Shown here in pieces: positions 1-9,586 of a DNA stretch of 64,000 nt. The notes beneath the pieces are model-generated. The model was not told where the DNA came from. It worked only from the letters and a program-made list of their open reading frames with translations, and searched no databases. The position numbers and the translations under genes are program-made. Source of the stretch: Flavobacteriaceae bacterium (lineage in GTDB: Bacteria; Bacteroidota; Bacteroidia; Flavobacteriales; Flavobacteriaceae); contig JAHEHF010000002.1 of the NCBI GenBank assembly GCA_024644745.1, forward strand, positions 25,321 through 89,320. The letters run 5' to 3'. Numbering within the stretch: position 1 is the stretch's first letter; each line of letters begins with the position of its first letter.

Positions 1-1
1 C

Positions 2-979
2 CAGGGACACATGGAGCTGGATGTGGTTCTTGTCAACGTCTCACAGCCTGACAAACACGGGTTCTGTTCTTTAGGCGTATCTGTAGACATCGTCATATCG
101 GCTATTGAAAAAGGGAAAAAAGTGATCGCGCAGATCAACTCGAAAATGCCGAGAACCTTTGGTGATGGCATCGTGCATCTCAGAAATTTTGACGCTTGCG
201 TTCTGATCGAGGAAGAACTTTACGAAATGAAAATTACAGCACCGACAGAAGCTGAAGAAAAGATCGGTAAAAATATTGCCGGATTCATTGAAGACGGATC
301 AACCCTTCAAATGGGTATCGGAGGCATCCCGAATGCGGTACTGAACTATCTCACGGGCCATAAGGACCTGGGTATACATACAGAAATGTTTTCTGAAGGA
401 ATTGTAGATCTGGTATACAAGGGTGTGATCAACGGTTCAAAGAAAAAATTGAACCCGTATAAGATCGTCTCCGGATTTGCCATGGGTACCCGAAAATTAT
501 ACGACTTCATGGATGACAATGCCGAAATTGAAATGCTCGACATTGCTTATGTCAACGACACTTCCGTTATCAGACAAAATCCCAAGGTAACTGCGATCAA
601 CTCGGCCATTGAAATTGATATGACCGGTCAGGTTTGTGCAGATTCAATAGGATTAAGGATGTTTTCCGGCGTTGGCGGACAAATGGATTTTATGCGCGGG
701 GCGGCCTTGTCACAAAAAGGGAAACCGATCATTGCCATCACCTCAACTACAAAAAAAGGTATTTCAAAAATTGTTCCTGCGCTGAAACGGGGCGCAGGCG
801 TGGTGACCACAAGAGCCCATGCCCGTTACGTAGTGACAGAATACGGTGTGGCCGAATTATTCGGAAAAAACCTCAAGCAGAGGTCGCAGCTCTTGCGAGA
901 TATTGCCCATCCGGACCATCGGGAAACACTGGACAAAGCCATATATGAGCGATACGGAAGCAGTCTGATGAACATTTAA
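2..979 (+). CDS. acetyl-CoA hydrolase/4-hydroxybutyrate CoA-transferase family protein (5' truncated)
   Basis: C-terminal three quarters of a cytosolic CoA-transferase of the acetyl-CoA hydrolase/4-hydroxybutyrate CoA-transferase family, which moves CoA between acyl groups through a glutamyl-CoA intermediate. The frame is open to the window edge, and the ATG at 11 is internal because family members are about 430 residues long. Family motifs numbered from that ATG are HTEMFSEG (about 123-130), INSAIEID with the likely active-site Glu201, FSGVGGQMDF (about 218-227) and the C-terminal signature VVTEYGVAELFGK. It stops 56 bp before the mutase genes on the same strand, so it may provide or remove CoA for propionate/succinate metabolism; the exact acyl substrate cannot be read from the sequence. 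Confidence 0.85.
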   Translation, partial: QGHMELDVVLVNVSQPDKHGFCSLGVSVDIVISAIEKGKKVIAQINSKMPRTFGDGIVHLRNFDACVLIEEELYEMKITAPTEAEEKIGKNIAGFIEDGSTLQMGIGGIPNAVLNYLTGHKDLGIHTEMFSEGIVDLVYKGVINGSKKKLNPYKIVSGFAMGTRKLYDFMDDNAEIEMLDIAYVNDTSVIRQNPKVTAINSAIEIDMTGQVCADSIGLRMFSGVGGQMDFMRGAALSQKGKPIIAITSTTKKGISKIVPALKRGAGVVTTRAHARYVVTEYGVAELFGKNLKQRSQLLRDIAHPDHRETLDKAIYERYGSSLMNI

Positions 980-1035
980 TTCATTATTTTTATCAAAGAA
1001 TTCAGGGAAATCAATTAGATGAACAAAAGAAGGTT

Positions 1036-2862
1036 ATGAACAAAAACATTCGAGATCATGGGCTGTTCAGCGATTTTATAGGGCCCTCAAAAAAAGAATG
1101 GATCGAAAAAGCGAAGACCGATCTGAAAGGAGCCGATTTTAATCAGCGCCTGGTTTGGAAAAACATAAACGGCATTGGGCTACAGCCTTTTTATACCAGA
1201 GAGGACCAAAAGGAATTGTTAAACAATACTGGGCAAAACGCAGAAAATATAATCAATTACAGACGGATAACCGTAAATGATGCAGTCGAGGCGAATCGTT
1301 TGGCCTCAAAAGCGATTGAAGAGGGTATTAACGGCATCCTTTTCGAGATCAATACCCAGGCTGCTCCTGAAACTTTGCTTAAGAATATTGATCTGGGTGC
1401 TCAAGTCGTTTCTTTTATACTCGGCAAAGACCAGAGGGATTTTTCAGTTCAATACAAATCCTATCTGGAAGGGCTCAACCTGTCAAAAGAAAAGGTAAAA
1501 GGGTATGTCGACCTAAATTTCATCCCGGCTTACCTGACCGAGGGAAAACTGGAAGCAACTATTTTCGATCATCTCGAAAAGGTGTCCTTGCTTTTTAAGG
1601 CCTACCCTAATTTCAAAACCCTTATGGTTTCAGGCGCCATATATCAGGACTCCGGCTCCAATCAGGTTCAGGAAATCGCCTACACCCTGAATTCCATGGT
1701 CTTTTTGATTGATGAATTGACACAAAGAGAATTGAAACCACAATTCATTTTTGACCAACTGGTATTTACCCTGGGCATCACTTCATCATATTTTGTGGAA
1801 ATTGGAAAATTCAGGGCATTCAACAGCCTTTTGATTGAAATTGCTAAAAAATATCAAGTAATCCTCCACCCTGCCGACCTTGTCGGAAAAACATCTGTAT
1901 GGTCCAAATCGGTTACAGATGCCAACACCAATATGCTGAGAGCAACCACTGAGGCCATGTCAGCAGTTTTAGGGAATGCCACTGCAGTGGAAATTGACCC
2001 CTATGACCATCAGTTTAAAAAGTCCAATGCTTTTTCGAGACGGATCTCAGGTAATATTGCAACCATTCTGAAGGAAGAAGCTTATTTTGGAAAGGTTGCA
2101 AATCCCGTTAGCGGTTCGTTTTACATTGAAGAACTCAGCCTTCAACTTGCTGGTGAAGCCTTGGAACTATTCAAGAATACAGAAGCTGAAGGTGGTTTTT
2201 TCAAACAAATCGAAAATGAAAATATTCAATCTGAAATTACTGAGATACGACTCGAAAAAATCAGGTTGCTGACGCAAAGAAAAGTGGCCATGGTAGGCGT
2301 CAATAAATATCCGAACCTGATGGAAAGCATGTCCGCAGATATGCTATCTGGTCCAGTGAATGACCAAAACAGCAAGCTCCTTCTTCCGCGGCGCGCAGGA
2401 ATTGAACTCGAGCAAATCAGGTTAAATACAGAGCGCTTTGTGAGTGCAAAAGGATATCGGCCCTCAGTTGAAATGGCGAGCTTTGGAAATCCGGCCACAG
2501 CCAGGGCAAGAGCAGCCTTTTCTTATGATTTCATGGGTATTACTGGCTTTGAGATCATGGATGAGAAAAATTATGCAGATGCCCGAGAGGCTGCTGTAAA
2601 AACGGCTTCATCCAAATCAGACATTGTGGTGATCTGCAGTTCAGACAATGATTACAGAGAGCATGCCCTGGAATTTGTAAGCACTTTCAGGTCCTTGAAT
2701 ACAAAAAAGATCCTCTTGCTGGCAGGTTATCCAGAGTCAATCAGGGAAGAACTCAAAGATGCCGGCCTGGATGGTTTTATCCACATGAGATCAGATATTT
2801 TAGTGACCCTGCTCGAAATCCAATCAAAAATTACCAAAACATCAAAGCCTTTGGACCTATGA
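1036..2862 (+). CDS. mutA: methylmalonyl-CoA mutase small (beta) subunit
   Basis: Small subunit of the adenosylcobalamin-dependent mutase that interconverts methylmalonyl-CoA and succinyl-CoA. The 608-residue protein has the TIM-barrel half (about 30-450) and a C-terminal flavodoxin-like half (about 470-600). As expected for this subunit, the second half lacks the DxHxxG cobalamin motif that MutB carries, so it is structural rather than catalytic. The ATG at 1036 follows an AGAAGG-like purine stretch and begins a typical N-terminus. The stop overlaps the mutB start as ATGA, indicating translational coupling. No frameshift or unusual base composition is visible. Confidence 0.93.
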   Translation: MNKNIRDHGLFSDFIGPSKKEWIEKAKTDLKGADFNQRLVWKNINGIGLQPFYTREDQKELLNNTGQNAENIINYRRITVNDAVEANRLASKAIEEGINGILFEINTQAAPETLLKNIDLGAQVVSFILGKDQRDFSVQYKSYLEGLNLSKEKVKGYVDLNFIPAYLTEGKLEATIFDHLEKVSLLFKAYPNFKTLMVSGAIYQDSGSNQVQEIAYTLNSMVFLIDELTQRELKPQFIFDQLVFTLGITSSYFVEIGKFRAFNSLLIEIAKKYQVILHPADLVGKTSVWSKSVTDANTNMLRATTEAMSAVLGNATAVEIDPYDHQFKKSNAFSRRISGNIATILKEEAYFGKVANPVSGSFYIEELSLQLAGEALELFKNTEAEGGFFKQIENENIQSEITEIRLEKIRLLTQRKVAMVGVNKYPNLMESMSADMLSGPVNDQNSKLLLPRRAGIELEQIRLNTERFVSAKGYRPSVEMASFGNPATARARAAFSYDFMGITGFEIMDEKNYADAREAAVKTASSKSDIVVICSSDNDYREHALEFVSTFRSLNTKKILLLAGYPESIREELKDAGLDGFIHMRSDILVTLLEIQSKITKTSKPLDL

Positions 2863-4994
2863 GACCCGATTTTTCAGACATAAAAATAAATTCAAGCCCA
2901 AAAAGAAAAGTAAGCATTGATGAAAACAAGGATCCCTGGATAACTCCTGAGGGCATTCCCGTAAAAAATGAATTTACCAAAAAAGACATTAAAGATGCTG
3001 AGCACCTAGATTTTGCAGCAGGTCTGCCTCCTTTTACCAGAGGACCCTACAGTACAATGTACATAACGAGGCCATGGACGATCAGACAGTATGCCGGTTT
3101 TTCGACAGCTGAAGAATCCAACGCTTTTTACCGAAGAAACCTGGCCGCCGGGCAAAAAGGGCTTTCAGTGGCTTTTGATCTGGCCACCCACCGTGGTTAT
3201 GATTCCGATCATCCAAGAGTGACCGGTGACGTGGGCAAGGCAGGTGTTGCCATAGATTCCCTCTGGGATATGGAAATTCTTTTTAATAAGATCCCCTTGG
3301 ATAAAATGTCCGTTTCAATGACCATGAACGGTGCGGTGCTTCCAATCATGGCATTCTATATTGCAGCTGCGAAAAAACAGGGGGTGGCTATAGAAACCCT
3401 GGCCGGTACCATTCAAAATGATATTCTCAAGGAATTCATGGTTCGCAACACTTATATCTATCCGCCGCTTCCTTCAATGAAGATCATAGGAGACATCTTT
3501 GAATATACAACACAGCACATGCCAAAATTCAATTCCATTTCAATAAGCGGATACCATATGCAGGAAGCCGGGGCTACAGCAGATATTGAATTGGCCTATA
3601 CCCTGGCCGACGGGATGGAATATGTCAGGACAGGGCTCAAATCAGGCTTGAAAATTGATGAGTTTGCCCCAAGATTGTCATTTTTCTGGGCGGTTGGGAT
3701 GAATCATTTTATGGAGATCGCTAAAATGAGGGCGGCAAGAATGCTCTGGGCGAAGATCATAAAACAATTCAATCCACAAAATCCGAAATCCATGGCACTG
3801 AGGACGCACAGCCAGACATCGGGTTGGAGCCTGAGTGAACAGGATCCTTTCAATAATGTGGCGCGCACCTGTATTGAGGCCATGGCTGCCGGTTTGGGCG
3901 GCACCCAGTCACTCCATACAAATGCATTGGATGAGGCCATTGCCCTGCCCACAGATTTTTCTGCAAGGATCGCAAGAAACACGCAGATTTTCATACAGGA
4001 AGAAACCCAAATCACAAAATCTGTCGATCCCTGGGCCGGCTCCTATTATGTTGAATATTTAACACAAGAGATCGCGAAAAAAGCCTGGAAACTCATTGAG
4101 GAAGTAGAGGCCCTCGGAGGAATGGCCAAAGCCATTGAAACCGGGGTTCCAAAAATGAGAATCGAAGAAGCTTCTGCAAGAAAACAGGCCAGGCTCGATT
4201 CGGGTCAGGACATTCTGGTGGGCGTGAACAAATTTCAGACTAAGGAGCCGTCGGATATTGAGATCCTTGAGGTTGACAATACTGCTGTCAGAAATTCACA
4301 GTTAGAAAGGTTAAAAAAGCTAAAACATGAAAGAGACCAGGACCTTGTGAGGTCGAAATTAAAGGCCATTGAAAAATGTGCAGAGACAGGTGAGGGAAAT
4401 CTTCTGGAACTCGCAATTGATGCCGCAGAGAAATTGGCCACCCTGGGGGAAATATCCGATGCCATGGAAAAATATTTTGGAAGGCACAAGGCCGACACAA
4501 AACTTGTCAGCGGGGTGTACAGGAAAGAGGTCAGCGATAACGACACTTTTACCAAAGCGATGAAAATGGCAGATGAATTTGCAGCAATTGAGGGTCGCAG
4601 ACCCAGGGTCATGATCGCAAAAATGGGCCAGGACGGACACGACCGTGGTGCTAAAGTTGTGGCTTCCAGTTTTGCTGATCTGGGATTCGATGTAGATATG
4701 GGACCCCTGTTCCAGACGCCTGAAGAAGTTGCCAGGCAAGCCATTGAAAATGACGTGCATTTTATTGGTGCATCCAGTTTGGCAGCAGGACACAAAACCT
4801 TGATTCCACAATTGATTAAAGAACTTGACAAATTGGGAAGGTCCGATATCATGGTATTCGCAGGGGGAGTGATTCCTGCACAGGATTACGACTTTCTTTT
4901 TGAACAGGATGTTGCTGCCATTTTCGGGCCCGGCACGGTTATTTCAGAAGCTGCCATCAAAATCATGAAGATGTTCATGACCAGCCAGTCATAA
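2859..4994 (+). CDS. mutB: methylmalonyl-CoA mutase large (alpha, catalytic) subunit
   Basis: Catalytic subunit (711 aa) of methylmalonyl-CoA mutase. An N-terminal substrate-binding TIM barrel (about 40-560) contains family motifs such as GFSTAEESN and [13 protein letters not shown]-terminal B12-binding domain (about 580-705) has the motif DGHDRG at 592-597, where His594 is the lower axial cobalt ligand. Length matches the family. It overlaps mutA by 4 bp and meets meaB tail to tail 5 bp downstream, so the mutase and its chaperone are adjacent but transcribed convergently. Role: the propionyl-CoA/succinyl-CoA route. Confidence 0.96.
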   Translation: MRPDFSDIKINSSPKRKVSIDENKDPWITPEGIPVKNEFTKKDIKDAEHLDFAAGLPPFTRGPYSTMYITRPWTIRQYAGFSTAEESNAFYRRNLAAGQKGLSVAFDLATHRGYDSDHPRVTGDVGKAGVAIDSLWDMEILFNKIPLDKMSVSMTMNGAVLPIMAFYIAAAKKQGVAIETLAGTIQNDILKEFMVRNTYIYPPLPSMKIIGDIFEYTTQHMPKFNSISISGYHMQEAGATADIELAYTLADGMEYVRTGLKSGLKIDEFAPRLSFFWAVGMNHFMEIAKMRAARMLWAKIIKQFNPQNPKSMALRTHSQTSGWSLSEQDPFNNVARTCIEAMAAGLGGTQSLHTNALDEAIALPTDFSARIARNTQIFIQEETQITKSVDPWAGSYYVEYLTQEIAKKAWKLIEEVEALGGMAKAIETGVPKMRIEEASARKQARLDSGQDILVGVNKFQTKEPSDIEILEVDNTAVRNSQLERLKKLKHERDQDLVRSKLKAIEKCAETGEGNLLELAIDAAEKLATLGEISDAMEKYFGRHKADTKLVSGVYRKEVSDNDTFTKAMKMADEFAAIEGRRPRVMIAKMGQDGHDRGAKVVASSFADLGFDVDMGPLFQTPEEVARQAIENDVHFIGASSLAAGHKTLIPQLIKELDKLGRSDIMVFAGGVIPAQDYDFLFEQDVAAIFGPGTVISEAAIKIMKMFMTSQS

Positions 4995-4999
4995 AAAGA

Positions 5000-6004
5000 T
5001 CAGATAGATTTTTTGAACGATTCAATGATGATTTCCGCTGCTTTGACCGGTGACAATCTGGCATCAACCACATCTTGCTCCAAAGTTTTGAGACGATCGG
5101 CTATTTGATCTGTTCCATAAAAAAGCTGCTTCAATTCTTCGTGAATATTATTATACATCCACTGGATTTGTTGCTCTTGACGATTCTTTAAAAAATATCC
5201 ATTATGGTCTACAAGCTTTTTAAATTCCTCAACCTTTTCCCATACCTGGTCGATTCCTATATTCTTGAGCGCTGAAGCAGTGGTGGCCAAGGGAGTCCAG
5301 CCCGACTCGGATGGAGGAAAAAGGTGAAGGGCATTCTCATACTGCCTTCTTGCCAGGTCGCTTTTTTTCACATTATCGCCATCTGCCTTGTTGATCACGA
5401 TCATATCAGCCATTTCCATAATGCCCTTTTTGATCCCCTGTAATTCATCTCCGGCACCCGAAAGCATGAGCAACAAAAAGAAATCGGTCATTCCGTGCAC
5501 AGCAGTCTCAGACTGGCCCACACCCACCGTTTCGATCAGAACGACATCAAAGCCAGCAGCTTCACACAAAAGCATCGCTTCTCCTGTTTTATTGGCGACA
5601 CCTCCAAGGGTATCTCCCGAAGCCGATGGTCGTATATAGGCTTCCGGCTTGTTCGCGAGTTCCTCCATTCTGGTTTTATCACCCAGAATGCTTCCCTTTG
5701 TTCGTTGACTGCTGGGATCAATAGACAGGATCGCCACCCTATGGCCCAAGCGGATGAGTAGTTTTCCAAAAGCCTCTATAAAAGTGCTTTTTCCCACTCC
5801 CGGAACTCCGGTAATTCCAATTCTGATCGAATTTCCTGAGTGTGGTAAAATAGCCTGAATGATCTCCTTGGCCAATCGTTTATCGCTTGCAAGATTGCTT
5901 TCAACCAATGTAATGGCTCTTGAAAGAACAACCCTGTCTCCCTTAAGAACACCTTCGATGTATTCACTCACCTCAAGTCTTTTTTTGGGTCTGAATTTTT
6001 TCAT
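5000..6004 (-). CDS. meaB: methylmalonyl-CoA mutase-associated GTPase MeaB
   Basis: G3E-family P-loop GTPase (334 aa) that gates cobalamin loading into methylmalonyl-CoA mutase and protects it from inactivation. Walker A GVPGVGKS is at 66-73, followed by the MeaB-type SIDPSS segment, an ETVGVGQSE switch region and NKAD for guanine recognition at about 208. The C-terminal helical dimerisation arm is present. The gene is convergent with mutB, leaving 5 bp between stop codons, so it needs its own promoter; a TATCTTTG -7-like element lies 38-45 bp upstream. Confidence 0.94.
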   Translation of the reverse strand: MKKFRPKKRLEVSEYIEGVLKGDRVVLSRAITLVESNLASDKRLAKEIIQAILPHSGNSIRIGITGVPGVGKSTFIEAFGKLLIRLGHRVAILSIDPSSQRTKGSILGDKTRMEELANKPEAYIRPSASGDTLGGVANKTGEAMLLCEAAGFDVVLIETVGVGQSETAVHGMTDFFLLLMLSGAGDELQGIKKGIMEMADMIVINKADGDNVKKSDLARRQYENALHLFPPSESGWTPLATTASALKNIGIDQVWEKVEEFKKLVDHNGYFLKNRQEQQIQWMYNNIHEELKQLFYGTDQIADRLKTLEQDVVDARLSPVKAAEIIIESFKKSI

Positions 6005-6041
6005 AAACTTTGCTTAGCAATGGATCTCAATCGTCCTGATT

Positions 6042-6049
6042 CAAAGATA
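6042..6049 (-). promoter_or_regulatory. candidate -7 promoter element for meaB
   Basis: Reads TATCTTTG on the minus strand, a match to the Bacteroidota -7 consensus TAnnTTTG, about 38 bp before the meaB start. No TTG lies at the expected -33 distance, so the call rests on the -7 element alone. Confidence 0.35.
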
Positions 6050-6212
6050 AATATACTGAAAAATATAGGGAAAGCAACATAATGAACATAAAATGTATTT
6101 TCCTAACAGTTTGTTTTACAATGAATTAAATAGTATTCATCTATTTATTAAAGAATTGTAAAGACTTCTGGTTCCAGATCTATGAAAAAAGGAAATCCCT
6201 AACTACAGTACA

Positions 6213-6920
6213 CTATTTTCTTCCTCCAAAAATTCTCAATAGAAAAAGAAAAAGGTTGATAAAATCGAGATACAATGTCAGGGCGCCCAGAATGGACATC
6301 TTTTCCATCCCCTCTTCATTTGCGAAACCGCGGCTCCCAATCTCCTTTAACTTTTGCGTATCATAGGCTGTCAAACCAACAAAAAGCGCAACACCCAGGT
6401 AGGTAATGATCCAATACATCATTTCGTTTTGAAGGAATATATTGACTATTGAGGCGATAATGATTCCGATTAAAGCCATCATGGCCATATTACCAATCGA
6501 TGTCAAATCCTTTTTTGTGTAGTAACCGTAAAGGCTCATGGCACCAAAGGTTCCTGCAGTGACTAAAAAGGTCGTCGAGATAGAGCTTGAAGTATAAACC
6601 AGAAAAATGACTGACATGGTGAGACCATTGAGTATGGAATAGACCATAAAAACGGAAATCGCCATATTTTGACTCAACCTGTTGATCGCACTCGTCAGGT
6701 AGATCACCAATAATAATTCACCGATGAGCAAGCCGTAAAAAACCAGTTTTGAGCTGACAATAGCGTTGATCATTGATGGAGAGGTCGCTGTAAAATAGGC
6801 TACCAGCCCAGTCACCAACAAAGCCAGTGCCATCCAGTTATACACTTTGGTTATAAAAAGTGCCTGATGGCTTTTTATCCCCAATTGATCTTTTGTCCGG
6901 GTTGAAACTTGATTTTCCAT
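6213..6920 (-). CDS. Bax inhibitor-1/YccA family membrane protein
   Basis: Polytopic inner-membrane protein (235 aa) of the BI-1/YccA family (TMBIM fold), linked in bacteria to membrane protein quality control and Ca2+/H+ leak. About seven hydrophobic segments follow a short polar N-terminus. The late segment GLTAYDTQKLKEIG is characteristic of the family, including the conserved Asp of the di-aspartyl pH sensor. A C-terminal LYLDFINLFLFLLRIFG segment ends the protein, also typical. It is monocistronic, followed by about 200 bp of non-coding sequence before meaB. Specific physiological role is unknown. Confidence 0.88.
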   Translation of the reverse strand: MENQVSTRTKDQLGIKSHQALFITKVYNWMALALLVTGLVAYFTATSPSMINAIVSSKLVFYGLLIGELLLVIYLTSAINRLSQNMAISVFMVYSILNGLTMSVIFLVYTSSSISTTFLVTAGTFGAMSLYGYYTKKDLTSIGNMAMMALIGIIIASIVNIFLQNEMMYWIITYLGVALFVGLTAYDTQKLKEIGSRGFANEEGMEKMSILGALTLYLDFINLFLFLLRIFGGRK

Positions 6921-6954
6921 AATCGATATTTTTTATTTGATTTTTTTCAAAAGG

Positions 6955-6962
6955 CAAAGATA
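6955..6962 (-). promoter_or_regulatory. candidate -7 promoter element for the BI-1 gene
   Basis: TATCTTTG on the minus strand matches TAnnTTTG and sits about 35 bp upstream of the start at 6920, giving a short leader. No well-spaced -33 TTG was found. Confidence 0.42.
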
Positions 6963-7027
6963 ATTAAATCACATTAGCAATATTGCTTTCTTTTTTATAT
7001 TTTGCTCTAATGAGCAGATCACTCCAC

Positions 7028-8101
7028 ATGAAATACACTATCAAATCATTGCTTCTTTTTTTACTGTTGATTTCAGCGGCCCAAAGCCATTGCCAGGTGA
7101 GAAGGATACCACTTACCAAAATTGAAATGGAACAATCCGAACAACAATACCAAAAATTCTGTGCCCTCTGTCATGGTGGGGAACGCGAAGGAAATGCAGC
7201 AGATTTTGCCCCTTCCCTGAAGTCAAGGTCCTATATGGCAACCACACCTCTGAATTTTCTTGCGAGTACCATCGGATTTGGAAGGCCCAATACAGCCATG
7301 GCGGCCTATCTCATCGATATGGGCGGCCCCATGACCATGAAGGAAATTTTTAATATGGCCCTTTGGCTGCAATACCAGGCAGGACATGAACCCATTTCCT
7401 TAGGGACTGAACCTGTAGCCGGTGATCTAAAAAAAGGCGCCTTGCTTTATGAATCAAAATGTGCAGAATGTCATGGTAAAATGGCAGAAGGCATCACGGC
7501 CCCGGCACTTGCCAACCCGGCCTTTTTGGCCTTTGCCACAGATGCCTATATCAAATATGCCATTGAAAACGGAAGGGAAGATACAGAAATGATCGCCTAT
7601 AAAAACGAATTGTCGGCAGAAGAAATTAATGACCTGACTTCCTATATTCGCAGCCTGACCTCAGGCTGGAGTCCGGAACCAAAGGCGCTTGCTTCTTATC
7701 CAGAAGCGGCAGATTATGTTCTCAACAAGGACGGGGAAAACCCTGAATTCGAATTGAAAGAAAATCGTTATGTTCCAATGGAACAGGTGGCTCAGGCCCT
7801 GAACAGTAAAAAGAAAATGGTGATTCTGGATACCAGAACGACATCTGAATGGCACAATGCTCATATCCCGGGAGCAATTCCTGTTCCCTATTACGTCTCG
7901 GAAAAAGAAGTTGCCAAAGACCTGCCACGTGATGAAACATGGATCATTGCTTATTGCTCATGTCCGCATGCTGCTTCTGACAAGATCATCAACATGCTGA
8001 GAAAACAAGGCTTTAAAAAAACGGCTGTAATAGATGAGGGTTTTTTTAACTGGATCAATGCCGGTTACCCCGTCATTGGAGGAGAAACAGAAAAAAAATA
8101 A
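7028..8101 (+). CDS. exported dicytochrome c-rhodanese fusion protein
   Basis: Periplasmic electron-transfer protein. I choose the ATG at 7028 because it begins a clean signal peptide (MKYTIKSLLLFLLLISAAQS); the frame is open further upstream only through a TTG and an ATG at 7010. Two class-I cytochrome c domains follow, with heme motifs CALCH (45-49) and CAECH (145-149). A C-terminal rhodanese domain (about 235-350) has the active-site loop Cys310-Ser-Cys-Pro-His. Such loops carry sulfur or reduce thiols, while the hemes pass electrons. It is convergent with nosY, with a single base between the stop codons, suggesting but not proving a tie to N2O respiration or to sulfur metabolism. Confidence 0.85.
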   Translation: MKYTIKSLLLFLLLISAAQSHCQVRRIPLTKIEMEQSEQQYQKFCALCHGGEREGNAADFAPSLKSRSYMATTPLNFLASTIGFGRPNTAMAAYLIDMGGPMTMKEIFNMALWLQYQAGHEPISLGTEPVAGDLKKGALLYESKCAECHGKMAEGITAPALANPAFLAFATDAYIKYAIENGREDTEMIAYKNELSAEEINDLTSYIRSLTSGWSPEPKALASYPEAADYVLNKDGENPEFELKENRYVPMEQVAQALNSKKKMVILDTRTTSEWHNAHIPGAIPVPYYVSEKEVAKDLPRDETWIIAYCSCPHAASDKIINMLRKQGFKKTAVIDEGFFNWINAGYPVIGGETEKK

Positions 8102-8102
8102 G

Positions 8103-8885
8103 CTAAAAATCTTTTTTTCTTAGTTTTCTTTTGATGCGCCAAACAGGGAGCAAAACCCACAGCAGCATGACAGCAATTGACAGCATCAGGCCCCAGTTCG
8201 TACCAAAGAATTTTTTAAATACCGCCCCGGTATAACCCAACAAGGCAGATATATCAAGTTTTAATAAAATCAATATCCTCGAAAGGTCAATGGGATTGAA
8301 CATGGTTACCAGCAAAGCGAATTTATCGAGTGGATATTCATTGAACATCACCAGAGAAATGAGAAACACTCCATCATAAATAACAGCCAGGAACAACCAC
8401 ATCAAAATGGCATAGCCAAAGCCTTTGATCTTATTCTCGTTAGATAGTGCAATATTAAATGCAAGCGCGACAAAAATAAAATTGAGCAAAGTCCCGACAA
8501 CAAGGAGCAAAGTGAAATTAAAAATCGCCGATGACATAAACAAACCATACATGACAAAAGGAATTCCCAATCCAAGGATCAGGCTAAGTGTCAAAGAGAT
8601 GGAGATCCCAAGGTATTGACCCATAAAAATAGTATTGCGCTTGATAGGCTGTGCGAGGAGCAATTCAGTGAATTCCTTCGAATTATAATAATACATCACT
8701 CCAAAAATAGTTCCGATCAGCGGGGTGAGTACAATGATGATATTCATCAGGGTAATGATAGCCTTATCGACGTCATTGTTCAAGAATAACAAGACAAAAC
8801 CCAAGACCATATAGAATGTGAAGTACACATAACTCCATCTGCTGCGCATCAGGTCATAAAAGCTGTATTTCAATATTTTTATCAT
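8103..8885 (-). CDS. nosY: NosY, ABC transporter permease for nitrous oxide reductase maturation
   Basis: Membrane subunit (260 aa) of the NosDFY complex, which supports assembly of the Cu-S centre of nitrous oxide reductase. Six hydrophobic segments are visible, starting with a helix near residues 20-40, and the loop KEFTELLLAQPIKR after the second is typical of ABC-2/NosY permeases. It is the last gene of the minus-strand nos cluster, 2 bp after nosF. The last helix ends in a basic tail (WRIKRKLRKKDF). Confidence 0.88.
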   Translation of the reverse strand: MIKILKYSFYDLMRSRWSYVYFTFYMVLGFVLLFLNNDVDKAIITLMNIIIVLTPLIGTIFGVMYYYNSKEFTELLLAQPIKRNTIFMGQYLGISISLTLSLILGLGIPFVMYGLFMSSAIFNFTLLLVVGTLLNFIFVALAFNIALSNENKIKGFGYAILMWLFLAVIYDGVFLISLVMFNEYPLDKFALLVTMFNPIDLSRILILLKLDISALLGYTGAVFKKFFGTNWGLMLSIAVMLLWVLLPVWRIKRKLRKKDF

Positions 8886-8887
8886 AA

Positions 8888-9586
8888 TTACCTTGAAATC
8901 AGTTTAGCGATTGAATGTTCCAGGTCATCCTGCCCGGTCTCTTCTTTCAGTTGAGCCGAGTTCCCTTTAAAATAAATTTTCCCGTCAAGTAAAAAAACGA
9001 TCTCATCTGCAACTTCTTCAACGAAGCTCATGATGTGGGTGGTAATCAGGATGGTTCTTCCTTGTTCCTTTTGGGTCTGAATGATTTCTTTAAGATGGAT
9101 CAGGGAGATCGGATCCAACCCTGTTGTAGGTTCATCCAAAATAATAAGATCGCTTTCAAACATAAAGGTGAGCACAATATTCACTTTCTGCTTGGTGCCT
9201 CCTGACAGGTTTCCCAGTTTTTTATCTAAATACGGATCCAGGTCAAAAAGCTCGATCAACTCTTGGTCATTTGCTTCCTTGGGTCTCAAATTCTTGACCA
9301 TTCCGATCAACTCCTTGACCCTAAGGTTGGCCGGAAAATTAGCGATCTGCGGCAGGTAATTGATATTGTTCCTGTATTTCCATTTGTTTCGGATCATCTC
9401 ACCTTCCAGTTCAATACTTCCCTTGTCTGGTATGACCATACCCAAAATACTTTTGATCAAGGTTGTCTTTCCCGAACCATTTGGTCCGAGGACAGCAAAA
9501 ATACCTCCTGAACCAATTTCGAGGTCCAAGCCGTCCAGTACGGTCAGCTTGCCAAATTTTTTATGTAAAGCGTTTATTTTAATCAT
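8888..9586 (-). CDS. nosF: NosF, ABC transporter ATP-binding subunit
   Basis: Cytosolic ATPase (232 aa) that powers NosDFY. Walker A GPNGSGKT is at 34-41, the signature LSGGTKQK near 127, Walker B LIILDEPTTGLD near 150, and a switch His in TTHIMSFVEE. The start overlaps the end of nosD by 8 bp and the stop lies 2 bp from nosY, so the three are translationally coupled. Length is shorter than canonical NosF of about 300 residues, because it lacks the C-terminal extension, as is common in Bacteroidota. Confidence 0.92.
   Translation of the reverse strand: MIKINALHKKFGKLTVLDGLDLEIGSGGIFAVLGPNGSGKTTLIKSILGMVIPDKGSIELEGEMIRNKWKYRNNINYLPQIANFPANLRVKELIGMVKNLRPKEANDQELIELFDLDPYLDKKLGNLSGGTKQKVNIVLTFMFESDLIILDEPTTGLDPISLIHLKEIIQTQKEQGRTILITTHIMSFVEEVADEIVFLLDGKIYFKGNSAQLKEETGQDDLEHSIAKLISR

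Noticed and set aside
4235..4852. 205-codon minus-strand ORF opposite mutB
   Set aside because: Lies fully inside a well-supported B12-mutase gene; the translation has no recognisable domain and its open length is explained by the codon usage of the real gene.
5000..5030. Weak A/T-rich hairpin between mutB and meaB stops
   Set aside because: Imperfect arms and little GC content; not enough for a terminator call.
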